From NCBI RefSeq assembly GCF_013283795.1, contig NZ_JABSOD010000011.1, positions 1 to 64,000 of the forward strand: a stretch of DNA of 64,000 nt. Direction: 5' to 3'. A program made the translations under genes and the position numbers. Of this stretch, positions 19,256-28,771 are shown piece after piece; the first letter of the stretch is position 1; each line of letters opens with the position of its first letter. Under the pieces are notes generated by a model. That model was not told the origin of the DNA and searched no databases. It worked only from the letters and a program-made list of their open reading frames with translations. This stretch comes from Rheinheimera lutimaris (GTDB lineage Bacteria > Pseudomonadota > Gammaproteobacteria > Enterobacterales > Alteromonadaceae).

Positions 19256-20164
19256 TTAACGGCACTTTTGTTGTAACACTTCAGTGATCAAATCAGCCAT
19301 TAGCCGGTAGCTGCGCGCTTTGGTGGACGTGGGGCGCCAGGCCACACCAATATCGCGGTAGGCAGCAGCATTACCGGGGGCTTGCGCTATCAGGCCGGTG
19401 CCATCCAGTACACCACTGTTAATCGCCATTTGCGGCATAAAAGTAACGCCCAGCTTATTGTTTACCATCTGGGTTAGCGTATGCAGACTGGTGGCAAAAA
19501 ACGGGTTTACTTTACGGCTGTCTTCCAGCTCGCAGGCCTTTACCGCATGGTTGGTTAAACAATGCTCGCGCTCCAGTAAAAAGATGCTTTCGTCCGGCCA
19601 TTGGCTGATATCTTTATTAAAGCCCCTGTCCAACCAATCCTGGTGCAGCACCAGTTTAAACGCATCCTGCGCCAGTACTTCGGTATGAAAAGCACCGGTT
19701 TCATAGGGCAACGCCAGTAACACCATATCCAGCCGGCCTTCAGCCAGGCCATGCAATGAATTCTCTGAGGTATCTTCACGCAACAACAGCTGTAAATCGG
19801 GGTACCGCTCGCGGCACAGTGTCATAACTTCACTGAGCACAAAGGGTGCAATAGTCGGTATACAGCCCAAGCGGAACGGCCCGGTCATCGGTTTGCCCTG
19901 GCACTTGGCAAACTCGGTCAGCTCTTCGCATTGTTCAATAATGTGCCGCGCCTGGCGTACGACATCTTCCCCCAGCGCCGTAAAAATAAAGGTTTTGTGA
20001 TCCCGCTCTAACAGCTGCGCCTGCATGGTTTCTTCTAAATTGGCAATAGCAGCACTTAGCGTAGACTGACCGATATAGCAGGCATCAGCAGCACGACCAA
20101 AGTGCTGATGCTCGTGCAGCGCCAGCACATACTGCAACTGTTTAATACTGGGCAAACGTTTCAT
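19256..20164 (-). CDS. oxyR: OxyR-type LysR-family peroxide regulator
   Basis: LysR-family regulator of 302 residues: winged-helix DNA-binding domain at the N-terminus (HFGRAADACYIGQSTLSAAIANLEE) and a substrate-binding-like effector domain. It retains the OxyR redox pair: Cys202 in LEREHCLTNHAVKAC and Cys211, nine residues apart as in E. coli Cys199/Cys208, with the characteristic REHCL context. I therefore call it OxyR, responding to hydrogen peroxide by disulfide formation. No catalase or peroxidase gene is adjacent. It diverges from the secreted subtilase. Confidence 0.85.
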   Translation of the reverse strand: MKRLPSIKQLQYVLALHEHQHFGRAADACYIGQSTLSAAIANLEETMQAQLLERDHKTFIFTALGEDVVRQARHIIEQCEELTEFAKCQGKPMTGPFRLGCIPTIAPFVLSEVMTLCRERYPDLQLLLREDTSENSLHGLAEGRLDMVLLALPYETGAFHTEVLAQDAFKLVLHQDWLDRGFNKDISQWPDESIFLLEREHCLTNHAVKACELEDSRKVNPFFATSLHTLTQMVNNKLGVTFMPQMAINSGVLDGTGLIAQAPGNAAAYRDIGVAWRPTSTKARSYRLMADLITEVLQQKCR

Positions 20165-20547
20165 TACTAATTCCGATTAAAAAAAGACTTAACAGCCAAT
20201 ATAAGTGGTTAAACTCTACGCCTGAATCTATAGCGATGCAAGTGGCAGCCACTGCGCAGCAAGCTGGCCCTAAAATTACAACTGATAATAAATAGTAAAT
20301 ATAATTTCAATAAGTTAGCCGCCAGAGCACATATTTATGTAAATTGAAGTTTGAATAAAAATTTCTTTTGTTATAGCGTAATAACTGAATTGTTTTAGGC
20401 CTGCTACTCTGCGTCCCTCTTTCAGCACTTGCAGGCTGTTGCTGTAGACATTTCATTTAATTAAATGACCTCCCGCTTGCGAGTTATGCGGTCCGCGCTG
20501 TATCGGGTATGCATCTGAAAACTATAACAATCACCTGGAGGGTGAAC
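20165..20547. other. 383-bp intergenic region between divergent oxyR and subtilase genes
   Basis: AT-rich, without a credible gene. It contains a perfect 16-bp palindrome, TCATTTAATTAAATGA at 20453-20468, about 80 bp before the subtilase start. The palindrome could be an operator. No convincing -35/-10 pair or riboswitch was recognised. Confidence 0.5.
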
Positions 20548-22806
20548 ATGTCCGGAACACATAACACATTATTATTGGCTGGTGTCAGCATCTTAGCGGC
20601 TGCCGTCAGCAGCGCTATAGCCGCCCCGGCAGACGCTGTGCGCTTAGCCGCTGAGCAAGCCGCCAGCGAGCGCTATATTGTTAAATATAAAGACAGTAAT
20701 CTTAGCAAAGATCCGCTGTTAAGCCGCAGTAAGGTGGCAAAAGACGTTTCGTTATCAGCATTGGCCGGTAACAGCGAACGTTTAAGCCGTCAGGGCGCAC
20801 GTATTCACCATGTATTGGCCAAGCGTAACGCTATTGCAGCAGAGCTTAGCCCTGACACGGTTAAAGCCTTAAAGGCCGATCCGACGGTAGAATATGTTGA
20901 GCGTGATTTACCGCGTTTTCCCATGTCGCAACAAGTACCTTACGGCTATACCATGGTGCAGGCAGACCTGGTCAGCGACCAGTTTGCCTCGAACCAAACA
21001 GTTTGTGTTATCGATTCAGGCCTGGGTTTACCGCATGAAGATTTTAACGATGCCAATATCAGCGGCACTAATGACATTGGCACCGGTAACTGGTTTGACG
21101 CCGGCGGCCCGCATGGCACCCACGTAGCCGGTACTATTGCGGCATTGAACAACGACGTTGGCGTTGTGGGTGTGTTGCCCAACGGTAATGTAAAACTGCA
21201 TATTGTTAAAGTGTTTAATGACGATGGTTGGGGCTACTCCTCTACTTTGGCGCAAGCGGTTGATACCTGTGTGCAAAATGGCTCTACGGTAATTAATATG
21301 AGTCTGGGTGGTGCCGGTTCTAACATCACCGAAAGTAATGCCATGCAAGCCGCCTATGACGCCGGCGTACTGCTGATCGCTGCTGCCGGTAACGACGGTA
21401 ACACGGCATTATCTTACCCGGCATCTTATGATTCTGTAGTATCGGTTGCCGCCGTAGATGACACTCAAACCCACGCTGATTTCTCGCAGCGTAATACTCA
21501 GGTAGAGCTGGCAGGCCCGGGTGTAGCGGTACGCTCAACCTACCCAACCGGCACTGCACTGGACGCCACCTTAACGGTCAATGCCACTGCTTATAGCGTA
21601 AACCCGATGACGGGCTCCGGTACGGCAGATTTCACCGCAGAGTTGGCCGGTTGTGGTTTAGGTTTGGAAACCTGTACAGACGTTGCCGACAAGATTTGTT
21701 TAATTGAACGCGGTGAAGTGGCTTTTGGCCTGAAAGTTGAATCTTGTCAGGCCGGCGGCGGTATTGGCGCCATTATCTATAACAATGAACCGGGTAACTT
21801 TAGCGGCACTTTAGGTGACGCCCCTACTACCACCATTGCTGCAGTCAGCTTATCGCAGGAAGATGGCCAGCTGTTACTGGCACAATTGGGCAGCGATGCC
21901 AGCCTGTTTGCCGGTGCAGCCAATTATGGCCTGATGGATGGTACCTCTATGGCCTCTCCGCATGTTGCCGGCGTAGCGGCGCTGGTATGGAGCCACTACC
22001 CGGATTGCAGCAATGCACAAATTCGCAGTGCCTTAGCGGCCACCGCAACAGACCTGGGTGCACCGGGCCGCGATACCTCTTACGGCCACGGTTTAGTGCA
22101 AACCAAAGCTGCAGTAGATTATCTGGCCGAATTTGGCTGTGAAGGTGATGATATTGAGCCGCCACCGCCGCCAACAACAACAGAACTAAGCAACGGTGAA
22201 ACCATGTCCGGCATCGCCGGTAGCGGTGGTGAAGAACTGCTGTACAGCTTAGCTGTGCCGGCCGGCGCCAGCGACCTGTCGTTTGTAATGAATGGCGGTA
22301 GCGGTGATGCGGATATGTATGTCAAGTTTGGCGCTGAGCCAAGCGCATCAGACTGGGATTGCCGGCCTTATGAGTTTGGTAATGATGAAAGCTGTGCTAT
22401 CGACCCGGTGCAGGCAGGCACTTACTATGTCAAGTTAATCGGTTATACCGACTTTGCTGAAGTGAACCTGACCGGCAGTTTTACCGCACCGGACTTACCG
22501 GATGCCGGTGGTGAAACCATTACCGATATCACTATAGCCCGCCGTGCCTGGCAACATTACACGCTGGAGGTACCGGAAGGTATGGCGCAGTTAACCGTTG
22601 AGATCAGCGGTGGCCGCGGTGACGCTGACTTATACATCAAGCATGGCAGCCAGCCTACCAGCGCCAACTATGATTGCCGGCCGAATAAAAACGGTAACAG
22701 CGAAACCTGCGTTATTAACAACCCTCAAGCTGGTGTTTGGCATCTGTCACTATATGCCTTCCGCGCTGTAAGCGGCTTAACCCTGGTAAGCGAATACCAG
22801 CCGTAA
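20548..22806 (+). CDS. secreted S8 serine peptidase with PA insert and two PPC domains
   Basis: Subtilisin-family protease of 752 residues. Signal peptide to about residue 26, an I9-type propeptide (RYIVKYKDSN to VEYVERDLP, about 42-120), then the catalytic domain with Asp156 (VCVIDSGL), His189 (GPHGTHVAG), oxyanion Asn281 and Ser467 (GTSMASPHVAG). A protease-associated (PA) domain is inserted at about 360-450 between Asn281 and Ser467. After a proline linker come two bacterial pre-peptidase C-terminal (PPC) domains, each with a GDADMYVKFG/GDADLYIKHG motif, usually removed on maturation. The ATG at 20548 follows GGAGG at ideal spacing. Exported by Sec, probably type II-secreted. Confidence 0.93.
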   Translation: MSGTHNTLLLAGVSILAAAVSSAIAAPADAVRLAAEQAASERYIVKYKDSNLSKDPLLSRSKVAKDVSLSALAGNSERLSRQGARIHHVLAKRNAIAAELSPDTVKALKADPTVEYVERDLPRFPMSQQVPYGYTMVQADLVSDQFASNQTVCVIDSGLGLPHEDFNDANISGTNDIGTGNWFDAGGPHGTHVAGTIAALNNDVGVVGVLPNGNVKLHIVKVFNDDGWGYSSTLAQAVDTCVQNGSTVINMSLGGAGSNITESNAMQAAYDAGVLLIAAAGNDGNTALSYPASYDSVVSVAAVDDTQTHADFSQRNTQVELAGPGVAVRSTYPTGTALDATLTVNATAYSVNPMTGSGTADFTAELAGCGLGLETCTDVADKICLIERGEVAFGLKVESCQAGGGIGAIIYNNEPGNFSGTLGDAPTTTIAAVSLSQEDGQLLLAQLGSDASLFAGAANYGLMDGTSMASPHVAGVAALVWSHYPDCSNAQIRSALAATATDLGAPGRDTSYGHGLVQTKAAVDYLAEFGCEGDDIEPPPPPTTTELSNGETMSGIAGSGGEELLYSLAVPAGASDLSFVMNGGSGDADMYVKFGAEPSASDWDCRPYEFGNDESCAIDPVQAGTYYVKLIGYTDFAEVNLTGSFTAPDLPDAGGETITDITIARRAWQHYTLEVPEGMAQLTVEISGGRGDADLYIKHGSQPTSANYDCRPNKNGNSETCVINNPQAGVWHLSLYAFRAVSGLTLVSEYQP

Positions 22807-22834
22807 GCCGTATTTAAGCACTAACAGCAAACTA

Positions 22835-22867
22835 TAAAAAAGCCCTCGTTAACCGAGGGCTTTTTTT
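22835..22867. terminator. bidirectional intrinsic terminator between subtilase and pit
   Basis: AGCCCTCG (22841-22848) and CGAGGGCT (22854-22861) form a stem flanked by an A-tract on the left and a seven-T tract on the right. It serves the convergent subtilase and pit genes. Confidence 0.9.
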
Positions 22868-22888
22868 GCTTTTAACCTTGTAGCGTTA

Positions 22889-24157
22889 TCAGACGCTGAA
22901 AATGGCTTTAAGAATATAGAAGAATATAATTGCCAACCCGGCACCTACCGGCAAGGTAATGATCCACGAGATAAAGATGTTGCGCACGACACCTAAATTC
23001 AGTGCAGCTATACCGCGGGCCAGACCAACACCTAATACCGCACCTACCAGGGTTTGTGTGGTAGAGATAGGCAAACCGGCGCCGGAGGCAATAACCACAG
23101 TGGAAGCAGCAGACAATTCAGCAGCAAAGCCACGGCTTGGCGTTAAATGCGTAATAGCCGTACCAACAGTCTGAATAACCCGCGCGCCCAAAGTGGCCAG
23201 GCCGATTACAATACCAATGCCACCTAAGGGTAATATCCACCAGGCTAACTGAGCTTTACTGGCAATCTCTCCACCACTGCTCACCACACTCACCACCGCG
23301 GCCAAAGGCCCAATGGCGTTGGCCACATCGTTTGAACCGTGGGCAAAGGCCATACAACAAGCAGTAGTGATCATTAACACACCGAAGATACGCTCAACAT
23401 TATTAAACTGCATTTTCTTATCGGCCGCAGGGTCAAACTTCAACTTACTGATCACCACTTTACCAATGGCGCCGATAACCACCGCAATGGCGATAGAAAT
23501 ATAATAACCGTCTGCAGTGGTCAGGTGTAAACCAATGTGTTTTAAGCCTTTTTGTACAGTAACCAAAGTCATCATAAAGGCTGCAAAGGCCATATAAAAC
23601 GGCACATACTTTTTCGCATTGGCCAGTGGTGCATCGGTATCAAAAATTAATTTCTGCGCACTCATAAAGAACATATAAGCCAGCACGCCAGCCAACATCG
23701 GCGTCACCACCCAGCTACCGACAATACCGCCGACTTTGTCCCAGTGCACGGCGTCCATACCTACGCCCACTGCAGCAAAACCGATAATGGCACCAACAAT
23801 AGAATGCGTAGTAGATACCGGCCAGCCAAAGTAAGACGCCACGATTAGCCAGGTTGCTGCCGCCAACAATGCCGCTATCATGCCGTACACCATCAGCTCC
23901 GGCGCATCGACAAAGAAAGACGCATCGGTAATACCGCCGCGAATGGTAGAGGTAACCGAGCCGCCGGCTAAGTAAGCACCGGCAAATTCAAATATAGCGG
24001 CAATAAAAATGGCTTGTTTAATCGTCAGCGCTTTAGAACCAACTGAGGTACCCATAGCATTGGCAACATCATTTGCACCGACACCATAGGCCATCATAAA
24101 ACCGAATACGGCGGCGATAATAACCAGAATTAAACCGTATGATTGTAGAATATCCAT
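22889..24157 (-). CDS. pit: PiT-family inorganic phosphate transporter
   Basis: Inner-membrane transporter of 422 residues with ten or more hydrophobic segments and the duplicated PiT signature: GANDVANAMGTSVGSKALT near residue 27 and AHGSNDVANAIGPLAAV near residue 274. PiT proteins carry metal-phosphate complexes at low affinity driven by cation symport. It lies 18 bp after a DUF47/PhoU-like gene, the usual partner. No PhoB box is visible before this pair, consistent with constitutive low-affinity uptake. Confidence 0.94.
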   Translation of the reverse strand: MDILQSYGLILVIIAAVFGFMMAYGVGANDVANAMGTSVGSKALTIKQAIFIAAIFEFAGAYLAGGSVTSTIRGGITDASFFVDAPELMVYGMIAALLAAATWLIVASYFGWPVSTTHSIVGAIIGFAAVGVGMDAVHWDKVGGIVGSWVVTPMLAGVLAYMFFMSAQKLIFDTDAPLANAKKYVPFYMAFAAFMMTLVTVQKGLKHIGLHLTTADGYYISIAIAVVIGAIGKVVISKLKFDPAADKKMQFNNVERIFGVLMITTACCMAFAHGSNDVANAIGPLAAVVSVVSSGGEIASKAQLAWWILPLGGIGIVIGLATLGARVIQTVGTAITHLTPSRGFAAELSAASTVVIASGAGLPISTTQTLVGAVLGVGLARGIAALNLGVVRNIFISWIITLPVGAGLAIIFFYILKAIFSV

Positions 24158-24175
24158 CAGGGAAACCTTTTAAAA

Positions 24176-24853
24176 TTAACGGGCGAGCATAATTTCGAGA
24201 CGTGAACCAACCTTAAGCGCTACATCGGCCAGGTCACCAACCCACTCCAGTGTGCGGTATAAAAACATCACATCTATCGGGTTAAGTTCTTGTTCTGCCA
24301 AACGTAAGGCTTTACGCAATTTAATCTGCATTTCATCGGTGTCACCTTCGATGGTATCCAGTTGTTCTACCATCTTGATCACCAGGTCAACTTCACGACC
24401 ACGGAAACCGGTTTCCAGCAGTTCGTCCAGTTCATTAATCACTTCACTGGCTAACGCAGTAGCGTCAATACAGCGTTGCACATAAGTTTTAAAATCTGCC
24501 TGCAGGTTCTGCGGGATCAACAACTCGCGCCCCAACACACGGCCGGTAATATCTTTAGTTTTATTAGCGATTTTGTCTTGCTGCGAAACCAGCTCCAGAA
24601 TATCGGTGCGGTCGACCGGCAAAAACAGGCCACGCGGCAGGTTGATACGGATTTCACGTTTTAATTTGTCGGCTTCTTTTTCCAACGCGACGATATTTTT
24701 ACGGACATCTGCCGCAAGTTGCCAATTTTGTTGATACACCGCATCGAAAAACGGTAGCAACAACTCGCTGGCCTGATGCACCTTGCGAATATGTTCTTCT
24801 ATCGGTTTAATCGGTGATTTGGCAAACACGGATAAAAAAGTACTAGCTGGCAT
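24176..24853 (-). CDS. DUF47 (PhoU-like) Pit accessory protein
   Basis: Helical cytoplasmic protein of 225 residues of the DUF47/TIGR00153 family, structurally related to PhoU. Recognised by SPIKPIEEHIRKVHQASELL near the start and GDTDEMQIKLRKALRLAE, LYRTLEWVGDLADVALKVG near the end. Such proteins are encoded beside pit genes and are thought to modulate the transporter. The ATG at 24853 gives the conserved MPASTFLSVFAKSP start. First gene of a two-gene unit with pit. Confidence 0.9.
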   Translation of the reverse strand: MPASTFLSVFAKSPIKPIEEHIRKVHQASELLLPFFDAVYQQNWQLAADVRKNIVALEKEADKLKREIRINLPRGLFLPVDRTDILELVSQQDKIANKTKDITGRVLGRELLIPQNLQADFKTYVQRCIDATALASEVINELDELLETGFRGREVDLVIKMVEQLDTIEGDTDEMQIKLRKALRLAEQELNPIDVMFLYRTLEWVGDLADVALKVGSRLEIMLAR

Positions 24854-24946
24854 AGCCTGACCCCGTAAGTTGGTTTGACGACAGTCGGCGCGCATTGTAA
24901 CGGCATTCAAAGCGCATGAAAAACGAAAAATGAATGCTAAATGAAA

Positions 24947-24976
24947 ACGCCCTGAACAAAAGCCTGGTCAGGGCGT
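24947..24976 (-). terminator. terminator after phoU (copy 1)
   Basis: ACGCCCTGA and TCAGGGCGT form a 9-bp stem with a 12-base loop; on the minus strand it is followed by TTTTCATTT. It lies 28 bp past the phoU stop. Confidence 0.75.
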
Positions 24977-25004
24977 GCGTAAGCTATAAAAAAATACCGC
25001 CAAA

Positions 25005-25715
25005 TCAGCTACGTGCTTCCTGCTCCAGCTGCTCGGCACTGCTATGACGTACTACCTTGCCTTTAACAAAGAAAATAATGTATTCGGCCAAATTCTTACA
25101 ACGATCGCCGATTCGCTCCAGCGAACGGGCCGACCACAGCACGTTCATTACCTTAGGAATAGAGCGCGGATCTTCAATCATGTAAGTCATTAATTGCCGC
25201 GTAATGGCTTCATACTCGCGGTCAACTTTCTTATCTTCTTTATGCACTAACAGCGCGGTTTCCACATCCATACGGGCGAACGCATCTAACACATCATGCA
25301 GCATCTGGCCGACATGGCGGCCTAAATTGTCGAGATTTACCAATAAATCCTGCTGCTCACTGTTAAACGACTCCAGCGCCACCCGGGCAATACGCCGGGT
25401 TTCATCGCCTATGCGCTCTAAATCGGCGATGGTTTTCATGATAGCCATTATTAAGCGTAAATCACTGGCCGCCGGTTGGCGTTTAACAATAATGCTGGTG
25501 CACTCTTTATCAATTTGCAGCTCCCAGTCATTTACTTTTAAATCGGTATCGATAACCAACTGAGCCAGTTCAGCATCGGCATTGGCTATCGCCATCAGTG
25601 CATTATTTAACTGTTGCTCAATCAAGCCGCCCATCGCCATCACATGATTGCGCACTTCGTTAATTTCTTCGTTAAAAGAACTGGAAATATGTTTACTTAA
25701 ATTGAGCTTATCCAC
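25005..25715 (-). CDS. phoU: phosphate signalling protein PhoU (copy 1)
   Basis: Two three-helix-bundle repeats in 236 residues, close to E. coli PhoU in length and sequence (KLNLSKHISSSFNEEI, KRQPAASDLRLIMAI, ERIGDETRRIARVAL, SLERIGDRCKNLAEYI). PhoU represses the Pho response by linking Pst transport to PhoR. I place the start at a GTG (25715) because it gives the canonical (M)DKLNLSKHIS and has GGAG eight bases upstream; the longer frame adds 93 unlike residues. This copy is closer to E. coli PhoU than the one beside pstB, yet it sits away from pst. Confidence 0.93.
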   Translation of the reverse strand: MDKLNLSKHISSSFNEEINEVRNHVMAMGGLIEQQLNNALMAIANADAELAQLVIDTDLKVNDWELQIDKECTSIIVKRQPAASDLRLIMAIMKTIADLERIGDETRRIARVALESFNSEQQDLLVNLDNLGRHVGQMLHDVLDAFARMDVETALLVHKEDKKVDREYEAITRQLMTYMIEDPRSIPKVMNVLWSARSLERIGDRCKNLAEYIIFFVKGKVVRHSSAEQLEQEARS

Positions 25716-26041
25716 TGCCGGCTCCGTTTCGTTGGCTGTCTGCTGATACGAGCTACCGGCACAGGCCGGTTCTGATGCGCTAAGTATAGGCAGAAAGCCG
25801 GGCGTCATACCAGCGCAGTGGCCACTAACAAGGGCTAAATTTTTGTTGCTGTGCTTACACTGGGCAAAATTCAGCCGGCAATGACTATTGGCTAAGCCAT
25901 TAAATTTACAATTAATGTTAACGGTACATTTTAAAACTTTTCGGCAACAGCTACACTCTGCTAGTGTTAATAACCTTTTAGCCGGCTGTGGCATTAATGT
26001 CCGCTGTTACTTTTACTTCAGGTATGACAGGAATAAATTGA
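25716..26041. other. 326-bp region between divergent phoU and GcvR-like genes
   Basis: No gene or clear PhoB box was recognised here. It must hold the promoters of both divergent genes, but I could not assign -35/-10 elements with confidence. Confidence 0.4.
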
Positions 26042-26548
26042 ATGAAGCAGTTAGTACTTACATTAATAGGTAAAGATAAAGCTGGTTTAGTCGAAAAACT
26101 GGCCACTGTAGTCAGCGAGCACAACGGCAACTGGATGGCCAGTAACCTCAGCCATTTGGCCGGTTACTTTGCCGGCATTTTGCAAGTAGAAGTAGCCGAA
26201 CAGGATTTGCCGGCGCTGACCGCAGCACTTGAGCAAATTACCGATTTAGACATTAAAATTCAGCACGGCATCGCCGCCAGCTTAAATGCGCAGCAACACC
26301 TGAAATTTGTTATTACCGGCAATGACCGGCCTGGCATAGTGCGTGAACTTTCCTCGGTGATTAAACACAAAGGTACCAATATAGTGCATTTTGAAAGCAA
26401 CAAACAAAGCGCACCGAACTGGGGAGTGCCGCTATTTAACGCTATTGCTACTGTGGAATTACCAGCCAGTGTCAGCCGTGATGAAGTGGTTAAAGCTCTG
26501 GAAGCTATTGCCACTGATATTGTAGTGGATGTAGAAACCGAACATTAA
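26042..26548 (+). CDS. gcvR: GcvR-like ACT-domain protein
   Basis: Protein of 168 residues made of two ACT-type domains: LVLTLIGKDKAGLVEKLATVV at the N-terminus and FVITGNDRPGIVRELSSVI from about residue 90. This is the architecture of GcvR, the glycine-cleavage-system repressor that in E. coli binds glycine and antagonises GcvA. No gcvA or gcv operon is nearby, so the regulatory target is inferred only from family. It is divergent from phoU and precedes ppk. Confidence 0.8.
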   Translation: MKQLVLTLIGKDKAGLVEKLATVVSEHNGNWMASNLSHLAGYFAGILQVEVAEQDLPALTAALEQITDLDIKIQHGIAASLNAQQHLKFVITGNDRPGIVRELSSVIKHKGTNIVHFESNKQSAPNWGVPLFNAIATVELPASVSRDEVVKALEAIATDIVVDVETEH

Positions 26549-26605
26549 CCCAAAATACGCTGCCGGTAGCAGCATTTTGTTGCGCCGGCCGCGGCTTTCA
26601 CCATT

Positions 26606-26623
26606 TTGTCATAAAAATGCCAT
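26606..26623 (+). promoter_or_regulatory. PhoB box upstream of ppk-ppx
   Basis: TTGTCATAAAAATGCCAT: two 7-bp half-sites (TTGTCAT, ATGCCAT) separated by AAAA, matching the 18-bp PhoB consensus layout. It ends 33 bp before the ppk start codon. Confidence 0.7.
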
Positions 26624-26656
26624 AGAGTAAGCCCAGTCGTAGTCAGGAGCTGGACC

Positions 26657-28771
26657 ATGCAACATACAGATACTACTCTGGAATTCCCCACCTACCCGCG
26701 TGAACTCAGCTGGTTAGCCTTTAACGGCCGCGTGTTGCAGGAAGCGGCAGATGAGCGCAACCCGCCGATAGAGCGCTTACGCTTTCTCGGTATCTATTCC
26801 AATAATATGGATGAGTTTTTCCGCGTCCGGGTAGCTGATGTTAAGCGGCGCATTTTACTGAAAAAATATCAATCAGATGAACAGGAAGATGCCGAAGAGC
26901 TGCTGCAGGAAATTCAGCAGCAGGTACTGCAACTGGGCGCTCGCTTTAATGCCATTTATCTGGATATTCAGCTGGAGCTGCGTAAACACAATATCGAGCT
27001 TATCGACAACTTTAAGCTGGGCGAGCTGCAATCCGGCTGGGTTAAAAGCTACTTTCGCGATGAGGTGATAAAACACATATCACCGATGATTTTATCCGGC
27101 GAAGAAGTCAGCCTGCCCAAAGCACTGGAAGACAATACCACCTACCTGATGGTGGAAATGACCGGCAGCGGCAAGCCGCAATACGCCATAGTGCAGGTAC
27201 CGACCAACGAGCTGTCGCGCTTTATCGAATTGCCGCTGCATTTGAATACCCGCAAGAAAAACGGCCACTACCGCAGGCAAATATTACTGCTGGACGATGT
27301 GATAGTGCACTGCGCTGCCGACTTATTCGCCGGTTTCTTCGAGTTTGATCATATTCAGGCTTATTCATTAAAACTAACGCGCGACGCCGAATACAATATC
27401 AGTGACACCCTGGACCAAAGCCTGATTGATAAAATGTCGAAGGGTATTCGCCAACGCTTAAAATCCGAGCCGGTGCGGCTGGTATACGATGCGGCAATGC
27501 CGGAGCAAATGCTCAAAGTGCTGAGTAAACAACTGGGTACCAGCTCGGTAGACTCGCTGATCCCGGGCAGCCGCTACCGCAACTTTAAAGACTTTATCGG
27601 CTTTCCTAATATCGGCCATCAAAGCCTGGAGTTTCCGGCCATGCCGCCGCTGAAAAGCCCTGACTTTGAGCAACACACTACCAGCTTTGATGCCATTCGT
27701 GCCGGTGATATTTTGTTGTATTACCCGTACCACAATTTTGGTTACTTTACCGAATGGGTACGCCAGGCATCGTTCGACCCCAAAGTTACCCACATTAAAA
27801 TGACCATGTACCGCGTGGCGAAACATTCGCGCGTGATCCACTCCTTGTTGGATGCGGTGCGCAACGGCAAAAAAGTTACCGTGGTAGTAGAGCTGAAAGC
27901 GCGTTTTGATGAAGAGAACAACATCAACTGGGCACGTAAAATGACCGAAGCCGGCATTCAGGTGGTGTTTGGCTTAACCACGCTGAAAATTCACTCCAAG
28001 TTGTGCCTGATCAGCCGGCTGGAAAAAGGCAAACCGGTGCACTATGGCCATATAGGTACCGGTAACTTTAACGAAAAAACCGCGCGTATTTATACCGATA
28101 TGAGCCTGTTTACCTGCCATCAGGAAATTACCGCTGAAATTGATCAGGTGTTTGAGTTTATTGAATACAGCTACCGGCCGTATCAGTTTAACCATTTGAT
28201 CGTTTCCCCTACCTGGAGCCGGCCGCGTTTACTGGCACTGATCCAGCGCGAAACCGATTTTGCTATCAGCGGCCGCAAAGCTGAAATTTTCCTTAAGGTG
28301 AATAACCTGGTTGATCAGGAAATTGTTAACCAGCTGTACCGTGCCAGCCAGGCCGGAGTGAAAATTCGTATTATAGTGCGCGGTATGTGCTCACTGGTGC
28401 CCGGGCTTGCCGGCAAAAGCCAGAATATTAAAGTGATTTCGGTGCTGGACCGTTTTTTAGAGCACGCGCGGGTTTACGTGTTCCATAACGGCGGCGAGAC
28501 CGATTTATACCTGTCTTCAGCCGACTGGATGACACGTAATATCGACCAACGGGTGGAGGTAGGCGTACCTATTTACGATATACGTTTAAAGCAGCAAATA
28601 TTAGATACGCTGGATATTCAGTGGCGGGACAATGTAAAGGCACGTATTATTGATGCCAGACAAAGCAACGCCTATGTAAAACGCGGCAATAAACGCAGCA
28701 TCCGTTCACAGCAACAGATCTACGATTATTTCGCCCGTCAGCAGGGGCTGCACAACGACGCCGAGACTTAA
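26657..28771 (+). CDS. ppk: polyphosphate kinase 1
   Basis: Enzyme of 704 residues that reversibly transfers the gamma-phosphate of ATP to polyphosphate. N-terminal helical domain (PRELSWLAFNGRVLQEA), head domain, and two phospholipase-D-like C-terminal domains. The autophosphorylated histidine is His446 in LKIHSKLCLISR; the second conserved histidine lies in YVFHNGGETDLYLSSADWM. The ppk stop and the ppx start share one base (TAATG), giving a tightly coupled operon. A PhoB box lies upstream. Confidence 0.97.
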   Translation: MQHTDTTLEFPTYPRELSWLAFNGRVLQEAADERNPPIERLRFLGIYSNNMDEFFRVRVADVKRRILLKKYQSDEQEDAEELLQEIQQQVLQLGARFNAIYLDIQLELRKHNIELIDNFKLGELQSGWVKSYFRDEVIKHISPMILSGEEVSLPKALEDNTTYLMVEMTGSGKPQYAIVQVPTNELSRFIELPLHLNTRKKNGHYRRQILLLDDVIVHCAADLFAGFFEFDHIQAYSLKLTRDAEYNISDTLDQSLIDKMSKGIRQRLKSEPVRLVYDAAMPEQMLKVLSKQLGTSSVDSLIPGSRYRNFKDFIGFPNIGHQSLEFPAMPPLKSPDFEQHTTSFDAIRAGDILLYYPYHNFGYFTEWVRQASFDPKVTHIKMTMYRVAKHSRVIHSLLDAVRNGKKVTVVVELKARFDEENNINWARKMTEAGIQVVFGLTTLKIHSKLCLISRLEKGKPVHYGHIGTGNFNEKTARIYTDMSLFTCHQEITAEIDQVFEFIEYSYRPYQFNHLIVSPTWSRPRLLALIQRETDFAISGRKAEIFLKVNNLVDQEIVNQLYRASQAGVKIRIIVRGMCSLVPGLAGKSQNIKVISVLDRFLEHARVYVFHNGGETDLYLSSADWMTRNIDQRVEVGVPIYDIRLKQQILDTLDIQWRDNVKARIIDARQSNAYVKRGNKRSIRSQQQIYDYFARQQGLHNDAET

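Noticed and set aside
25716-25994. 93-residue N-terminal extension of PhoU copy 1
   Set aside because: PhoU homologues start at the DKLNLSKHIS segment, and a GTG with a good ribosome site is present there.
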